Below, one piece after another: positions 23,099-33,995 of a stretch of DNA of 64,000 nt (the stretch's first letter is position 1; each line of letters starts with the position of its first letter). Both the position numbers and the translations under genes were made by a program. Origin of the DNA: Tetranychus cinnabarinus (Eukaryota; Arthropoda; Arachnida; Trombidiformes; Tetranychidae); assembly GCA_022266195.1 (NCBI GenBank), contig WHVY01000004.1:8883501-8947500 (forward strand). Reading direction: 5' to 3'. The notes under the pieces were generated by a model. The model searched no databases and had not been told where the DNA came from. It saw only the letters and a program-made list of their open reading frames with translations.

Positions 23099-24973
23099 AT
23101 GACTCGTCCAAAGAATAAAGGTAAGAATTAACTTTTTCATGATAACTTTAATTAATCTATTGTATTTTTCTGACAGGAAATGGTTTGACCAAACAACAAC
23201 TTATGGTTGTGACTATCAATGAAATTATTCAGCATTTGGTTAAAGCACATGAGGAGGCTAAAGATGTAAATTTGACAAAACTTAAGTGTGACATATCTCG
23301 CAAATATGGTCTTGAGAATCAACCGAAGTTGGTTGACATAATCGCTGGTGTCCCTCAAGAATATAGGAAAATACTGCTTCCCAAGTTGCGAGCTAAACCG
23401 ATCAGAACAGCCAGTGGAATTGTGGTTGTGGCAGTTATGTCTAAGCCTCACCGATGTCCTCATATAAACATGACTGGTAAGTCCATTTAATTATTGAACC
23501 TTATGTTTTAAAAATGGGTAATATCTTTTTATTGACTCATAATTTACCTTTATTTCATTTTTTATAGGGAACATATGTGTATATTGTCCTGGTGGACCGG
23601 ACTCTGATTTTGAATACTCTACTCAATCATATACTGGTTATGAACCTACATCAATGAGAGCAATCAGAGCTCACTACAATCCGTTTGTTCAAACTCGCAA
23701 TAGACTGGACCAACTGAAACAACTGGGTCACGATATTGATAAAGTGGAGTTCATCGTTATGGGAGGAACATTCATGTCTTTACCTGAAGAGTATCGGGAT
23801 TATTTCATCAGAAATTTGCATGATGCTCTATCTGGACATACGAGCTCTTCAGTTTCTGAAGCAGTTAAATTCAGTGAAAAATCTCGGACAAAGTGCATTG
23901 GTATAACTATAGAAACAAGACCAGATTACTGTCTCAATCGTCATCTAAGTGACATGTTATCTTATGGATGCACAAGACTTGAAATCGGTGTGCAGTCTGT
24001 TTATGAGGATGTTGCTCGTGATACTAATAGAGGACACACCGTTAAAGCTGTTAAAGAAACTTTTCAGTTCGCTAAAGATTGCGGTTTTAAAGTTGTAGCT
24101 CATATGATGCCAAACTTACCTAATGTTGATTTGGAACGTGATCTAGAGCAGTTTGTTGAATTCTTTGAAAATCCAGATTTTCGTGCAGATGGATTGAAAA
24201 TTTACCCAACTTTAGTGATTAGAGGTACAGGGCTCTATGAACTATGGAAGACTGGTCGTTATCGAAGTTATCCTCCTAGTGTCTTAGTAGATTTTCTGGC
24301 TCAGATATTAGCCTTAGTGCCTCCTTGGACTCGAGTTTATCGAGTACAACGTGATATACCAATGCCTTTAGTTTCATCCGGAGTTGAACATGGAAATATC
24401 AGAGAATTAGCATTAGCCAGAATGGCTGACTATGGAACCACATGTAGAGATATACGAACCAGGGAAGTTGGTATCCAAGAAATTCATCACAAAATCAAAC
24501 CCTATCAGGTTGAACTCGTTCGTCGAGATTATGTTGCAAATGGTGGCTGGGAAACCTTCCTTTCTTATGAAGACGTTCAACAAGATATTTTAATTGGTCT
24601 TTTAAGATTAAGAAATTGTTCACCTGATACTTTCCGCCCAGAATTGAAGGGCTGTTGTTCAATTGTAAGAGAATTGCATGTTTATGGTAGTGTTGTGCCT
24701 ATAAGTGGAAAGGATCCAACCAAATTTCAACACCAAGGATTTGGTATGCTTTTGATGGAAGAAGCTGAAAGAATTTCACTCAATGAACATGGATCTACTA
24801 AGATCGCAGTTATTTCAGGTAATGTTTTTACTTTAACTTTATTCCGAGTCTATTGTTAATACTTAATATTAATTGATCATAATTTCGTTTTTTCAGGTGT
24901 TGGAACCAGAAATTATTATAAAAAACTTGGTTACTCGTTGGAAGGTGTATATATGTGCAAATCTTTAATTTAA
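23099..24973 (+). CDS. ELP3: Elongator complex catalytic subunit ELP3
   Basis: The exons are 23099-23120, 23177-23476, 23568-24818 and 24897-24973, giving 549 residues (human 547). The match to animal ELP3 is nearly continuous. The N-terminal segment has YGLENQPKLVDIIAGVPQEY. The radical-SAM cysteines lie in CPHINMTGNICVYCPGGPDS. The core holds EFIVMGGTFMSLPEEYRDYF and GVQSVYEDVARDTNRGHT. The acetyltransferase-like C-terminus has ELHVYGSVVPISG and HQGFGMLLMEEAERI. ELP3 uses acetyl-CoA and SAM chemistry to make the 5-carboxymethyl side chain on tRNA wobble uridines within Elongator. Exon 1 is only 22 bases. A poly(A) signal is at 25043-25048. No defect is seen. Confidence 0.98.
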
Positions 24974-25042
24974 TCAAAAATTGTTATTGAATTGAGATTC
25001 ACAAAATGTTTTGTGTATTTTTCATTAAATATTATATTGTTT

Positions 25043-25048
25043 AATAAA
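25043..25048 (+). terminator. Poly(A) signal AATAAA of ELP3
   Basis: Canonical hexamer 70 bases after the ELP3 stop codon, immediately before the convergent small secreted-protein gene. Confidence 0.65.
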
Positions 25049-25051
25049 TGC

Positions 25052-25572
25052 TTAAAAATTAAGTATTGCTTCAATCAAGTTGATTAAATCATCAAGCTCC
25101 TCTGCTTGTTCTTGTGCAAGTTTTATTAATTCAGGATTATTGGATTCCCGTGCAGAAGCGATTGTTAAACGGAGAGCATTCAGTGCTGATTCCACTTTGC
25201 AAGCATTAATCACAATTTCCTTATTGATTGTCTTTTTTCTGGGTCTAATACAGTGGATCAAATTTCGTATTCCAGTTCTAGTTTTAACTCGATTTACAAT
25301 TTGACCAACATTGATGGTAAGTCTTTTCAATGTATCTTCTAGATCATTTAATTGATCACAGCTAACTGTTTAAGAACGAAATCAAGAATAAAATAAAATA
25401 AAGTTAAATTACGAATCTCGAGAAATCATTTTTTGTTTATTGTTAGTTTTGACAAACACGGAAAATTAAATTTAAATACAAAACACAATTAGTGTATCAA
25501 AACAAAAATTTAATACATACCGAGTATTAAAAAAAGTGGAGCAATCAGGCTAATATAGTGACCATTGAACAT
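25052..25572 (-). CDS. Small secreted helical protein, function unknown
   Basis: The exons (minus strand) are 25572-25521 and 25365-25052, giving 121 residues. Exon 1 codes a signal peptide (MFNGHYISLIAPLFLILV) with a conventional GTATGT donor. Exon 2 begins after TTCTTAAACAG and restores Val in phase. The mature part is mostly amphipathic helix (DQLNDLEDTLKRLTINVGQI, RESNNPELIKLAQEQAEELD) with a few Cys. It ends ten bases beyond the ELP3 poly(A) signal, on the opposite strand. I do not recognise the family. A lineage-specific secreted or salivary protein is possible, but nothing in the sequence shows it. Confidence 0.7.
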
Positions 25573-27294
25573 AGTAACAAATAATTTTGAATGACAATAA
25601 TACAGTTATTAATAATTTGATTTTTTGTTTCATTTAAGTTGTACATTTAACCATACAAATGTAAAGTGAAAATGAAGTAAAGGTTAGTTTGTTGATTTAA
25701 CAGAAGCAAGGAAACCAAACCACCTTGAATGATGTTTTAATGGCTGTTAGTTAATAAGTTAAGTCAGTTTCTGGTTTCCTCATAGTTTTACTTAATCTTT
25801 TGTCTTTCAACAAGAAAGTAATTCTTGATGAACTTGGATAATATTACATGTTTTGAATAAAATTGTTTAAAATTTTCGGATAATTTTATTACCGTTGGTA
25901 TATCTGTTTCGTTGGCCTAGACATAATATCGGAAAATGTTATTCGAACTACTAACCATGAGTTCATGACTATCAGTTCAGATGGTTAATTTTCTGACTCA
26001 ATATGGTGGCAATATTTCAAGTATTGTTTATGCATTCAATTTAGATTCACGATTAGATAGACTAATCCATGATTAGATTGATCTTATTCTTAAGCCAATT
26101 AATTGACATATTTAATGCTCTCTAGCCTTGAATAAGGAATAAGCTTCGATTTCAGTTACCATAATTAATAATGAGTCACAAGTCTTATTGAATGAATTCA
26201 CTCTGACCAAAGTAGATCCATATTGAGCCTTGAATATTGAGTTTATATGAACTTGATCTAAAGCTTCAGATGTTAATTTTGATGATACAGAGATCGCTGT
26301 GCAAGAAACTGTACAAAGCAAATGATGTGTCCGATTTGGATTTGTTGAAAATAAAAGAAACGAAAGAGTCTAGATAATTATAATAAACAGTGTTTAATCT
26401 TAATCAATGATTAATGATTTTTCCATCTTGACATGGGTTAGCTCATTTTAACAAATTATTACATAAGGATAAATTGAAACATTTCAACCAACAATTGTTT
26501 TCTTGAGGAAAACAAGTCAATTCAAAATAATCTTTCTATTCAAGTTTATTACTTTTCTCCAACTCTGATTAACCTTCTGAAACTATTTTGCATTCATCAG
26601 ATTGTTTTCAATTGCTGTTACTGTGTGTTCATTAACAATTGCATATTTGTCAACATTTTTTTCTAATTAGCTGCTAGTTGGTTACAATTAATCGTTTCAG
26701 TTGATGATGAATTTGCAGAAAAAAAGAAGAAATTGTAATCAAATAAACATCAAGATTGGCAATTGTGAGAAACGATCAAGGTTTATCCTTGATTGAGTTA
26801 ATACCAATTAATTACACTGTTTTACCCTTTCAATATGTCAGTTGAATTAGTGAACTATGCTCATTGATAAGCAATTAAAGCATTAACATAAAGAAACTCA
26901 AAGTATTGATTTGATAGTAATCACACTTATATTTGTATTATAACGGGCTCGTGATAGGCACTTTCTCTATAAATAATGTTTTTCTTCTTTCCATTCTTAT
27001 AACTGATAAATGAAATTGAAATAGTAAAAGAAAGGTTATCATCAACACCAATAGTGATTATCATGATCAAGAACAAAAACGTTTGCTTTCTTCAACATTA
27101 TTTTGTTATCTCTAGACTCTGTTCCAAGTGAAAATGGATGAATTATTGACGCAAAATGAATCACTCAGAGTGAGATAAAATTCACTGTTTCATGATAAAC
27201 AGTCAAAAGAAGACAGTTGCATTCACAAGTTATTATCGACTCAAGTAACTACACCTGAATAAAAAAGTGTCCAGTGAATATTGTTTCATCAATC
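25573..27294. other. Intergenic AT-rich region
   Basis: About 1.7 kb without a gene I can support. A 69-codon minus-strand frame (26112-26321) lies after a possible AG, but no partner exon is visible. The segment before 27295 presumably carries the promoter of the mucin-like gene. Confidence 0.4.
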
Positions 27295-27864
27295 ATGTAT
27301 TTTAAAATTGTTTTTCTTCTACTCATTTTATCGTCCATTACCAATTCACAAGAAGATAATACTATCGATTCTGTTATTAATTCAACCATTACCAATTCAA
27401 CAGAAACAAATGGTACAGCAACAGAGGAACTCATTCCTCCAGATCTTGGTGAGGCCGATATTGTAACATTAGCAAGTCCACCCGAAACACCAACGAAACC
27501 TTCCGAGTCGAAAGAAAGCGAGCCAACGCCTGAGGATAAGCAAAAGCCAAATCCGGATACAAAGCCAGAGGAAAAGAAAGAAGAAAAGAAAGAAGATGCA
27601 AAACCTGACAGTAAAGATACACCAAACGATCAGCCAGCTAAAGAGGAACCGAAAAAACCTGATGAAACGCCAGAGAAACCAAATGAAAAGAAAGAACCTG
27701 AAACTCCAGCTCCAAAACAGCCTGAAAAGGCCTCTAGAACTGGACTAAAGAAAGGATCTGTGTGGGGAATAGCAATCGGTGTTATTGGTATGGTTGCTAC
27801 CACTGGTTTCTTGGTTGTTTACATTTTAAAACGAAGACGTGGTGATGATAGACTGATTCGTTGA
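27295..27864 (+). CDS. Type I membrane glycoprotein with Pro/Glu/Lys-rich stalk
   Basis: A single-exon frame of 189 residues. I choose the ATG at 27295 because it starts directly on a signal peptide (MYFKIVFLLLILSSITNSQ). Next come several N-glycosylation sequons (NST, NST, NGT) and a ~100-residue stalk of Pro, Glu, Lys and Thr (EEKKEEKKED, KPDETPEKPNEKKEPETP). A transmembrane helix follows (VWGIAIGVIGMVATTGFLVVYI) with a short basic tail (LKRRRGDDRLIR). The layout is that of a mucin-like or stalk surface protein. No folded domain is seen and no family is recognised. Confidence 0.75.
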   Translation: MYFKIVFLLLILSSITNSQEDNTIDSVINSTITNSTETNGTATEELIPPDLGEADIVTLASPPETPTKPSESKESEPTPEDKQKPNPDTKPEEKKEEKKEDAKPDSKDTPNDQPAKEEPKKPDETPEKPNEKKEPETPAPKQPEKASRTGLKKGSVWGIAIGVIGMVATTGFLVVYILKRRRGDDRLIR

Positions 27865-28177
27865 TTTATTACGTTCAATTTACATCACTTACGACCAAGT
27901 TATCTCGTCTGTTTTCCTATTTTTTACTGCATTGTGATAAAATTTGTTTCATCTCTTCTTCTTTATCAACATCCAATCAACAAATTCATTGTATTATTAC
28001 TATTATTGAACTTTCAAAATAACAATTATAATAGCCACCTTTTAATCAATCATAACTTTTATTGTTTCTTTCGTTACCATTGATTGGTGAAAATCACGTA
28101 ACTAATTGAGCTGTGAGTCAGTTAACAATGGTGACAATAATGATAAAGAAAGAATAGGAATCGATTGTAAAAGTTAT
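27865..28177. other. Convergent 3' flank
   Basis: The short space between the stop codons of the mucin-like gene (+) and FITM (-) contains only AT-rich UTR-like sequence. Confidence 0.4.
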
Positions 28178-29360
28178 TTATTCTTTGATATGAGGCAGAT
28201 TTTCAACTTTAAATACTGATGAAAAATATTTAGATTTATATAACAATTTGTAACCAAAAAACCATAAACCAACAGCCCAAAAGTAAGCAATTATCTTTTG
28301 TAAAGTTGTATGATAAAACAATATGGTCTGAAAAAGCATGAAATTCCAGATCAAGGTGAGAGCGGTTAATGCGAGAAAAAAACATCGTATAAAGATTTTG
28401 TATTTGGCGTAAATTAAATGCTGAGGATAATCTTGTCTCATTGTTTTTTGCCGATTTTGCTGCGCAATGAATAATCTTTCACCAAAAGGTTCCCAACCTT
28501 TCATCACGGAACACTCTTCCATTATAACTAGCAAGGAGAAAAGCAATATAAATGTGTGACCGCTAATATCAAAACCAATCCATTTGTGGCCACTTTTAGC
28601 ACAAGCATCTTCTGTTGTAAAATCAGAAGATGTGCAAGAGGTTGTTGCATTTTCAAACCAAGTAAAGGCACTAGTTGAAATATACCAGAAAAGAGTATTT
28701 ATCCACAAACGCAGCAGATCTTTGTTACTTAAAGTTAACCATAACTTGATTATGAGCGATGAATTACAATCACGATAATTTTTTAAATGTGAGGATCTAG
28801 ATGATGGTGAAGTATCATCTCTTAAAGATCTTTGATGGACTTCAGATTTATGTGGTGCATCACTAGCTGCTGAGATCTGACTAGTCATGTGAATGAAAGG
28901 GCCCAGAAGTACAATTGTCCAAAACCAGCCAATTTTGACAAACCATTGATTAAGAATTCCCTTCTTATTTGATTGAAACGGGACTATTGTGGATACAAAA
29001 TTAGGTAAATAATCACCAAGGAGACCACCAACAACAATCATCACCAAATAAAAAATTAGTCTTTTCCTTATATTGACTCCAATAGTAAGTCTACGGCATA
29101 GTGTTAATACAATCATCATAGTCACATGAGAAAAATCTGTTGAGGTCGTGATTAATCTGGTTTGAAAAAAAAGAAAAAAATAGATGATTTGTATTAGATA
29201 AATCAGGTCATTTCTTAATACAGTTTCAAGATTACAGGATACAGGTTACAGGATGAAAAGGAAAAATAATTGTAAAATGAAAAACGTTGCTTAATTACCT
29301 TGGTTCTTTGCTCATTATGTCCCTCCAATAGCTGATTAAACGTAGAGTATCCTCTGTCAT
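28178..29360 (-). CDS. Fitm: Fat storage-inducing transmembrane protein (FIT family)
   Basis: The exons (minus strand) are 29360-29299 and 29156-28178, giving 346 residues. Exon 1 (MTEDTLRLISYWRDIMSKEP) ends in a GTAATT donor and the junction restores Arg. The body has six or so membrane segments. The two catalytic histidines of the FIT/lipid-phosphatase-like family are present, in KWIGFDISGHTFILL (about H221) and FYHTTLQKIIAYFWAVGLW (about H303). FIT2 proteins sit in the endoplasmic reticulum, cleave acyl-CoA and are needed for lipid-droplet budding. A Ser/His-rich insert (residues ~115-150) between the second and third membrane segments is longer than I expect for the family. It is divergent from TDP1. 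Confidence 0.92.
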
Positions 29361-29852
29361 CAATTATTTAATTTAAGTATCGATAAAATGTTAATCGTGA
29401 AAAAATTAGATCAAGTTCCAAATCAATGCATTACATAATCAGAAAAGATAAGTTCACTTGTAAACACTGTTAAGTTAACAGTTGTGTCAACACTTTCGAG
29501 ATTACTTCATTTGCCATCTAGTGAGGAAAAAGATAACTAAAATTTAATTTAATTCGAATTTTGTTCAAATATCAACTTAATTAACAATGTTTAAAATAAT
29601 ATCAAACATTTTTTGATTGAATTTATCATCGATATAGTGAAAATCAAAACAATTCTGCTGGTTTCATGACTATTAATGGTGATTTTTGGGTTGAGTCATT
29701 ATTGAATCATTTCCCGCCTAGATGCAACTAGAAACAGCTGATTGGGAAAACATTTTTGTAAACAAATGCTCTTATGCTTACAATTGTTTCCTGTTTTTGA
29801 ACTTTTTATCTTTTAAATCTTTTATTATTTCAGTATTTATTGTGTAATCGAG
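29361..29852. promoter_or_regulatory. Divergent promoter region between FITM and TDP1
   Basis: 492 bases separate two outward-facing start codons, so both promoters must lie here. A splice acceptor-like TTATTATTTCAG just before the TDP1 ATG (about 29832) suggests a non-coding 5' exon for TDP1. Confidence 0.45.
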
Positions 29853-31740
29853 ATGCCTCTCGAGGAGTGTAAATACGGTCCAGCTTGTTACCGAAAAAAT
29901 CCATCACATTTCCAAGAATTCAGTCATCCTTGGTTAGAAGAAGCCGTTATGGATAGTGATGAATCAAAGAAACCTTGTACTCCTTGTATTAATGAAGATG
30001 CCACTCCGGAAATTATTGAAGAGCAAAATTGTGCAAAAGATGAGATTCATTTAAACAAAAGAAAAAGATCGGACTCAACAAGCTCATCTAACAGTTTATC
30101 AAAATCACCAATCACCAAGACCGCAAGAATTCAAAGCAATCCTCTTAATATATATCTTACCAAAGTTAAAGGAATGGATGAAAGTGTCAATAATTTTTGT
30201 TCTATTGGTATTATTGAAATATTATCAAGTAAATGGGGACAGCTCCAAGAGTCAGCTCAATTTAATTACATGTTTGAGATCGAATGGCTAATTGACAAGT
30301 ATCCTCCGTGTTTTCGTCATTTACCAATGCTTTTAGTTCACCAGGATAAAAGAGAAACTACAGCTCAATTAGAAGCTGAAACAGCTCCTTATGGAAATAT
30401 TGATTTAGCCAAAGCCAGATTAAATGATGCATTTGGAACACATCACACTAAAATGATGCTACTGCGATACGAAGATACTCTTCGAGTTGTAATTCATACA
30501 GCAAATCTCATTGAACAAGATTGGCGAGAGAAAACTCAAGGAGTTTGGCTGTCACCACTATTTCCTCTTTTTAAAGAAGATGAGGAACCAAGAGACAAGT
30601 CTCCAACTAAGTTTCAGACGGATTTAATTTTATATTTAAGATCATATAAGAGCAAAGCCGTTGATCATTGGTGTGAGTTACTGAAGAAATATGATATGTC
30701 AGAAGCCAAAGTGTTCATCATTGGATCAACTCCTGGTAAGTTTATTCTTGATATCTGACAAAAGAGTAACCCTCTTTGCATGTGACTGATAAAATTTTTC
30801 TCTAATCACTAATTCATAATTTATTTCAGGACGGCATACTGGCGCTGATTTGCATAAATTTGGGCATATGAAATTAAGAAAAATTTTATCATCAAATCAT
30901 GCAACTTGTGAAAACGTTCAAGCTAATTGGCCAGTAATTGGTCAATTTTCCAGTATTGGCTCACTTGGAGCGAAATCTGAAGCATGGCTTCAAGGCGAAT
31001 TCCTACAGAGCCTGGGAACTACACCCAAACGATTTACTGCATTTACCAAACCTCCATTAAAATTAGTTTTTCCTTGTGTTGAGGATGTCAGAAATAGTTT
31101 AGAAGGTTATAAAGCAGGAGGTTCATTGCCTTACAGTGATTCAACTCATCAGAAACAATTGTATCTAACAAAATTTCTTCATCGATGGAAAAGTGATAAA
31201 AAAGGAAGAACTCGTGCCTCGCCACACATTAAATCATATTTCAGAGTTTCTCCTGACATGAAACAAATTCACTATGCAGTTCTAACTAGCGCAAATCTCT
31301 CTAAAGCAGCCTGGGGTGGTTTAGAAAAACAATCTTCTCAACTTTGCATACGATCTTATGAACTTGGAGTCCTATTTCTACCAAAGATTTTTGTAAGTAT
31401 AGTTGTTTAATATTTGGAAGATAAATATTTGAAAACTCCCTAACTCTTTCTAATGATATTTTTGATATTTTTATTGATTTCAGGGACAACAAGATACCTT
31501 TGTTGTTTCAGACGGTCTTTTAGTGGACGGTGACGGAGAAAAAGATCCTATTTCATTCCCAGTGCCTTTTGATTTACCTCTAACTCGTTATGGAGATGAA
31601 GGTAAAAATTTTTTGTAGTTTCTTGTTGCATAGATTAATATTATAGATTTATATTTTTTTGTTTAGATCAACCATGGAGATGGGATGTTTGTTATAAAAG
31701 TATTCCAGATTCTCATGGAGATGTGTGGATTCCTTCTTGA
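29853..31740 (+). CDS. TDP1: Tyrosyl-DNA phosphodiesterase 1 with an N-terminal PBZ finger
   Basis: The exons are 29853-30735, 30830-31392, 31484-31601 and 31667-31740, giving 545 residues (human 608). A PBZ zinc finger opens the protein, with CKYGPAC at 6-12 and the histidine pair HFQEFSH, fitting C-x5-C-x6-H-x5-H. A Ser-rich linker follows, then the phospholipase D-like TDP1 fold. Motif one is GTHHTKMMLLRYEDTLRVVI (catalytic H198, K200). Motif two is SPHIKSYFRVSP (H427, K429) with TSANLSKAAWGGLE. The C-terminal RYELG-type block (IRSYELGVLFLPK) and the end PWRWDVCY fit the family. TDP1 hydrolyses 3'-phosphotyrosyl links left by topoisomerase I. The finger replaces the long unstructured N-terminus of human TDP1 and suggests direct recruitment to poly(ADP-ribose). 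Confidence 0.95.
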
Positions 31741-32058
31741 AGAAAACTTGAAGAGAAAAATGAATTTTAAAAGATTAAGAAAAACTAAAAATTATTTTTG
31801 TAATGAAGGAAAGAAAACTGATATAAAATTTTATTGAAAGAAATAAAATATTCGAGAAAAAGTTACTATCTTGCATCGCTGACAAAGATTATTGAAACTG
31901 ATGCTAGATTATCATTAATTAGGAATAAATTGAGGCTTTGCAGAGGCAATGAAGCTATAATTGATGATCTGAAAAGTAGAGAAAAAGAAAATAAATTATA
32001 TTTAAAAGCATATCCATAGTTTAATTTAATCCATCTTACCGTTAACTAAATTTATCAA

Positions 32059-33058
32059 TCAGGAACATTTTGTGCGTGCAAAGTCTTTGTATTCTTGATA
32101 ACTAACAGTAATTTTTTCACTTTGATAGCGAGTCAATTTGATAGACGAACGAACGTTCGGAGATATAGGCCCTTTAAATCCACCTTTACGTAGCAAAGAA
32201 TCGATAGTTTGACATCTATCCCATCCTGTCGATAGAAATGAAAATTGTATTGAATCATTAAAAATTGAAATGATAGCATGGTTTGACAGATGTGAAAGAA
32301 ATGAAAAATAGGTTAAACTCATTTTGCAACCTTGCTCCGGGGCTATTTCAGGTAGAAAGGTGGCAGTTCTTCGATAGCCCTTTTCAGTATAAAATTCTAT
32401 CCTTATCCCGTGGATTCCAATTTCCCAATCCAGATAATTATCTCCATCTTCAAAATGTCGCAGAATGGAAACTGAAACGTGCAATTTTGGGAATTCTTCC
32501 TTCGTAATCGGAGCAAATCGACTGTCTTTGAAAGCACTAGATGAATATTATGTAAACATAAGATGTTAGATATTGAAGACATGACCTAGTTGCATTTAAA
32601 TACATACCTTGTTACTGCATACTCACGAAGTCCAAGTTGAAGGTTCATTGCATTGAAGGTACCAATACATCCTCTTAATTTTTTATCTTCTCCAATTTTC
32701 CAGGTAACAAAAAGGGGACTGAGAGAGTGAGAGAAAGAGAGAGATGGAATGGTGATGAAATCATGAAATCATAAGATAAATGGGCTAGAGTTGCTCAATT
32801 ATATACTTACTAAGATTCGCTAGGGAATGGTGGTGATTTAGGTGGCTCAGTGGAGTGAAGATGAGAGAAAAGGACGTCAAAACAAAAGAAACACATATCT
32901 ACTGAAGCAATCATTCCACCTCTGGAGTTGTATCGAGATACACTCCGTGAACTTGACGGATTCGGTGAACATTGACACAGATTTATGGAATTCATATTAT
33001 GGCAGTTACATTGTTGATTGTATGCCTGTTCACCATATCTTGCTGTTTGCTGCGACAT
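32059..33058 (-). CDS. AMMECR1: AMMECR1-domain protein
   Basis: Four exons (minus strand): 33058-32811, 32718-32608, 32536-32331 and 32225-32059, giving 243 residues. The N-terminal ~45 residues are Gln/Ser/Cys-rich. The AMMECR1 domain runs from MIASVDMCFFCFDVLFSHLH to the end, with YPLFVTWKIG, the signature LRGCIGTF, GLREYAVTSAF, DWEIGIHGIRIEF and QTIDSLLRKGGFKGPI. Human AMMECR1 is 333 residues, mostly because of a longer N-terminus. The fold is ancient and conserved; the biochemical role is not settled. The third intron (32330-32226) is 105 bases, has no in-frame stop and has a weak GTTGCA donor, so its retention would add 35 residues without breaking the frame. Confidence 0.93.
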
Positions 33059-33995
33059 CTTCCTTTAAATCTACCTGGAAACTCAGCTATTAGTGATCTA
33101 ATCTGCTAATAACCGTAGTTAAAACGATCACAGAACTACAATAAACAGAAGTAAGAAGGTAAACTGAAATGTAAACTGTTAGATTTTCTTTGTTTGCATT
33201 TTGAAGGTTTTCTTCCCACCCAACTGTTATTTCAGCGCGATTTATAAACAAATTTGTTACCTTATTAAAATCAAATAGGGAATGATGTTTTATTAATATA
33301 AATAATTCTTGGTGTCAAATTAAACTATCTTCTATTTATAAATATGATTCTTTTGGACTAGTTATGATTTAATGCAAGAAACATTTTTAAATGTACTAAT
33401 GACTTGTAGACTACATAAATGTTAGGTTTTAGATGCTCTCCATCGGTTTCCTTTTTTTATTCAGCCTGCTGAATGTATCAAATTATGACTAATTAAAATA
33501 TGGATGTAGTTAAGTAAACAGTGTTAGGGGAAATGAGTGAATGTTGATACACAAAATTATCCCCATAGCTGGAAGCTCAATAATCTATTAGACTATTATT
33601 TGATGATCTAACCATTGAAAAATTCAAGTTTTGTTTACTTCGCCGAGATGAAGAACGAGGTCCATGTTGATCTTTCAGCTCAAAATAAAATTCAAGGTCA
33701 TTCTACATTAGATTATATTAGTGAGGATTTTTAATAAATAGTACAATAAAATTAAAAAGCAATTTATCAGAAATTCAAAATTAAACTTGAAATTTAGAGC
33801 TGTAGACTAATAAAAAAGTATAAAATAGATTGAACCACCAGAGACAGAAAAGGCAGAGAGATATAGAGAGAATCGAGTTTTTTTGTAACAAAAATAATGC
33901 ATAGAATTGAATTTGAATTTAGATTAAAGGTGGTGATGCTTGAAACAGAATTTTTGAATTAATCTAAAAATTTGAGCTTGCAATAAAAACTGGTG
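33059..33995. other. Intergenic region between AMMECR1 and the caspase
   Basis: AT-rich, no gene seen. It contains the AMMECR1 promoter and the caspase 3' flank. Confidence 0.4.

Noticed and set aside
26112..26321. 69-codon minus-strand frame after a possible 3' splice site
   Set aside because: Composition is plausible, but no upstream exon, start or homology is visible.
31834..32019. 61-codon plus-strand frame after TDP1
   Set aside because: It lies in the TDP1 3' UTR around an AATAAA and has no ATG or splice partner.
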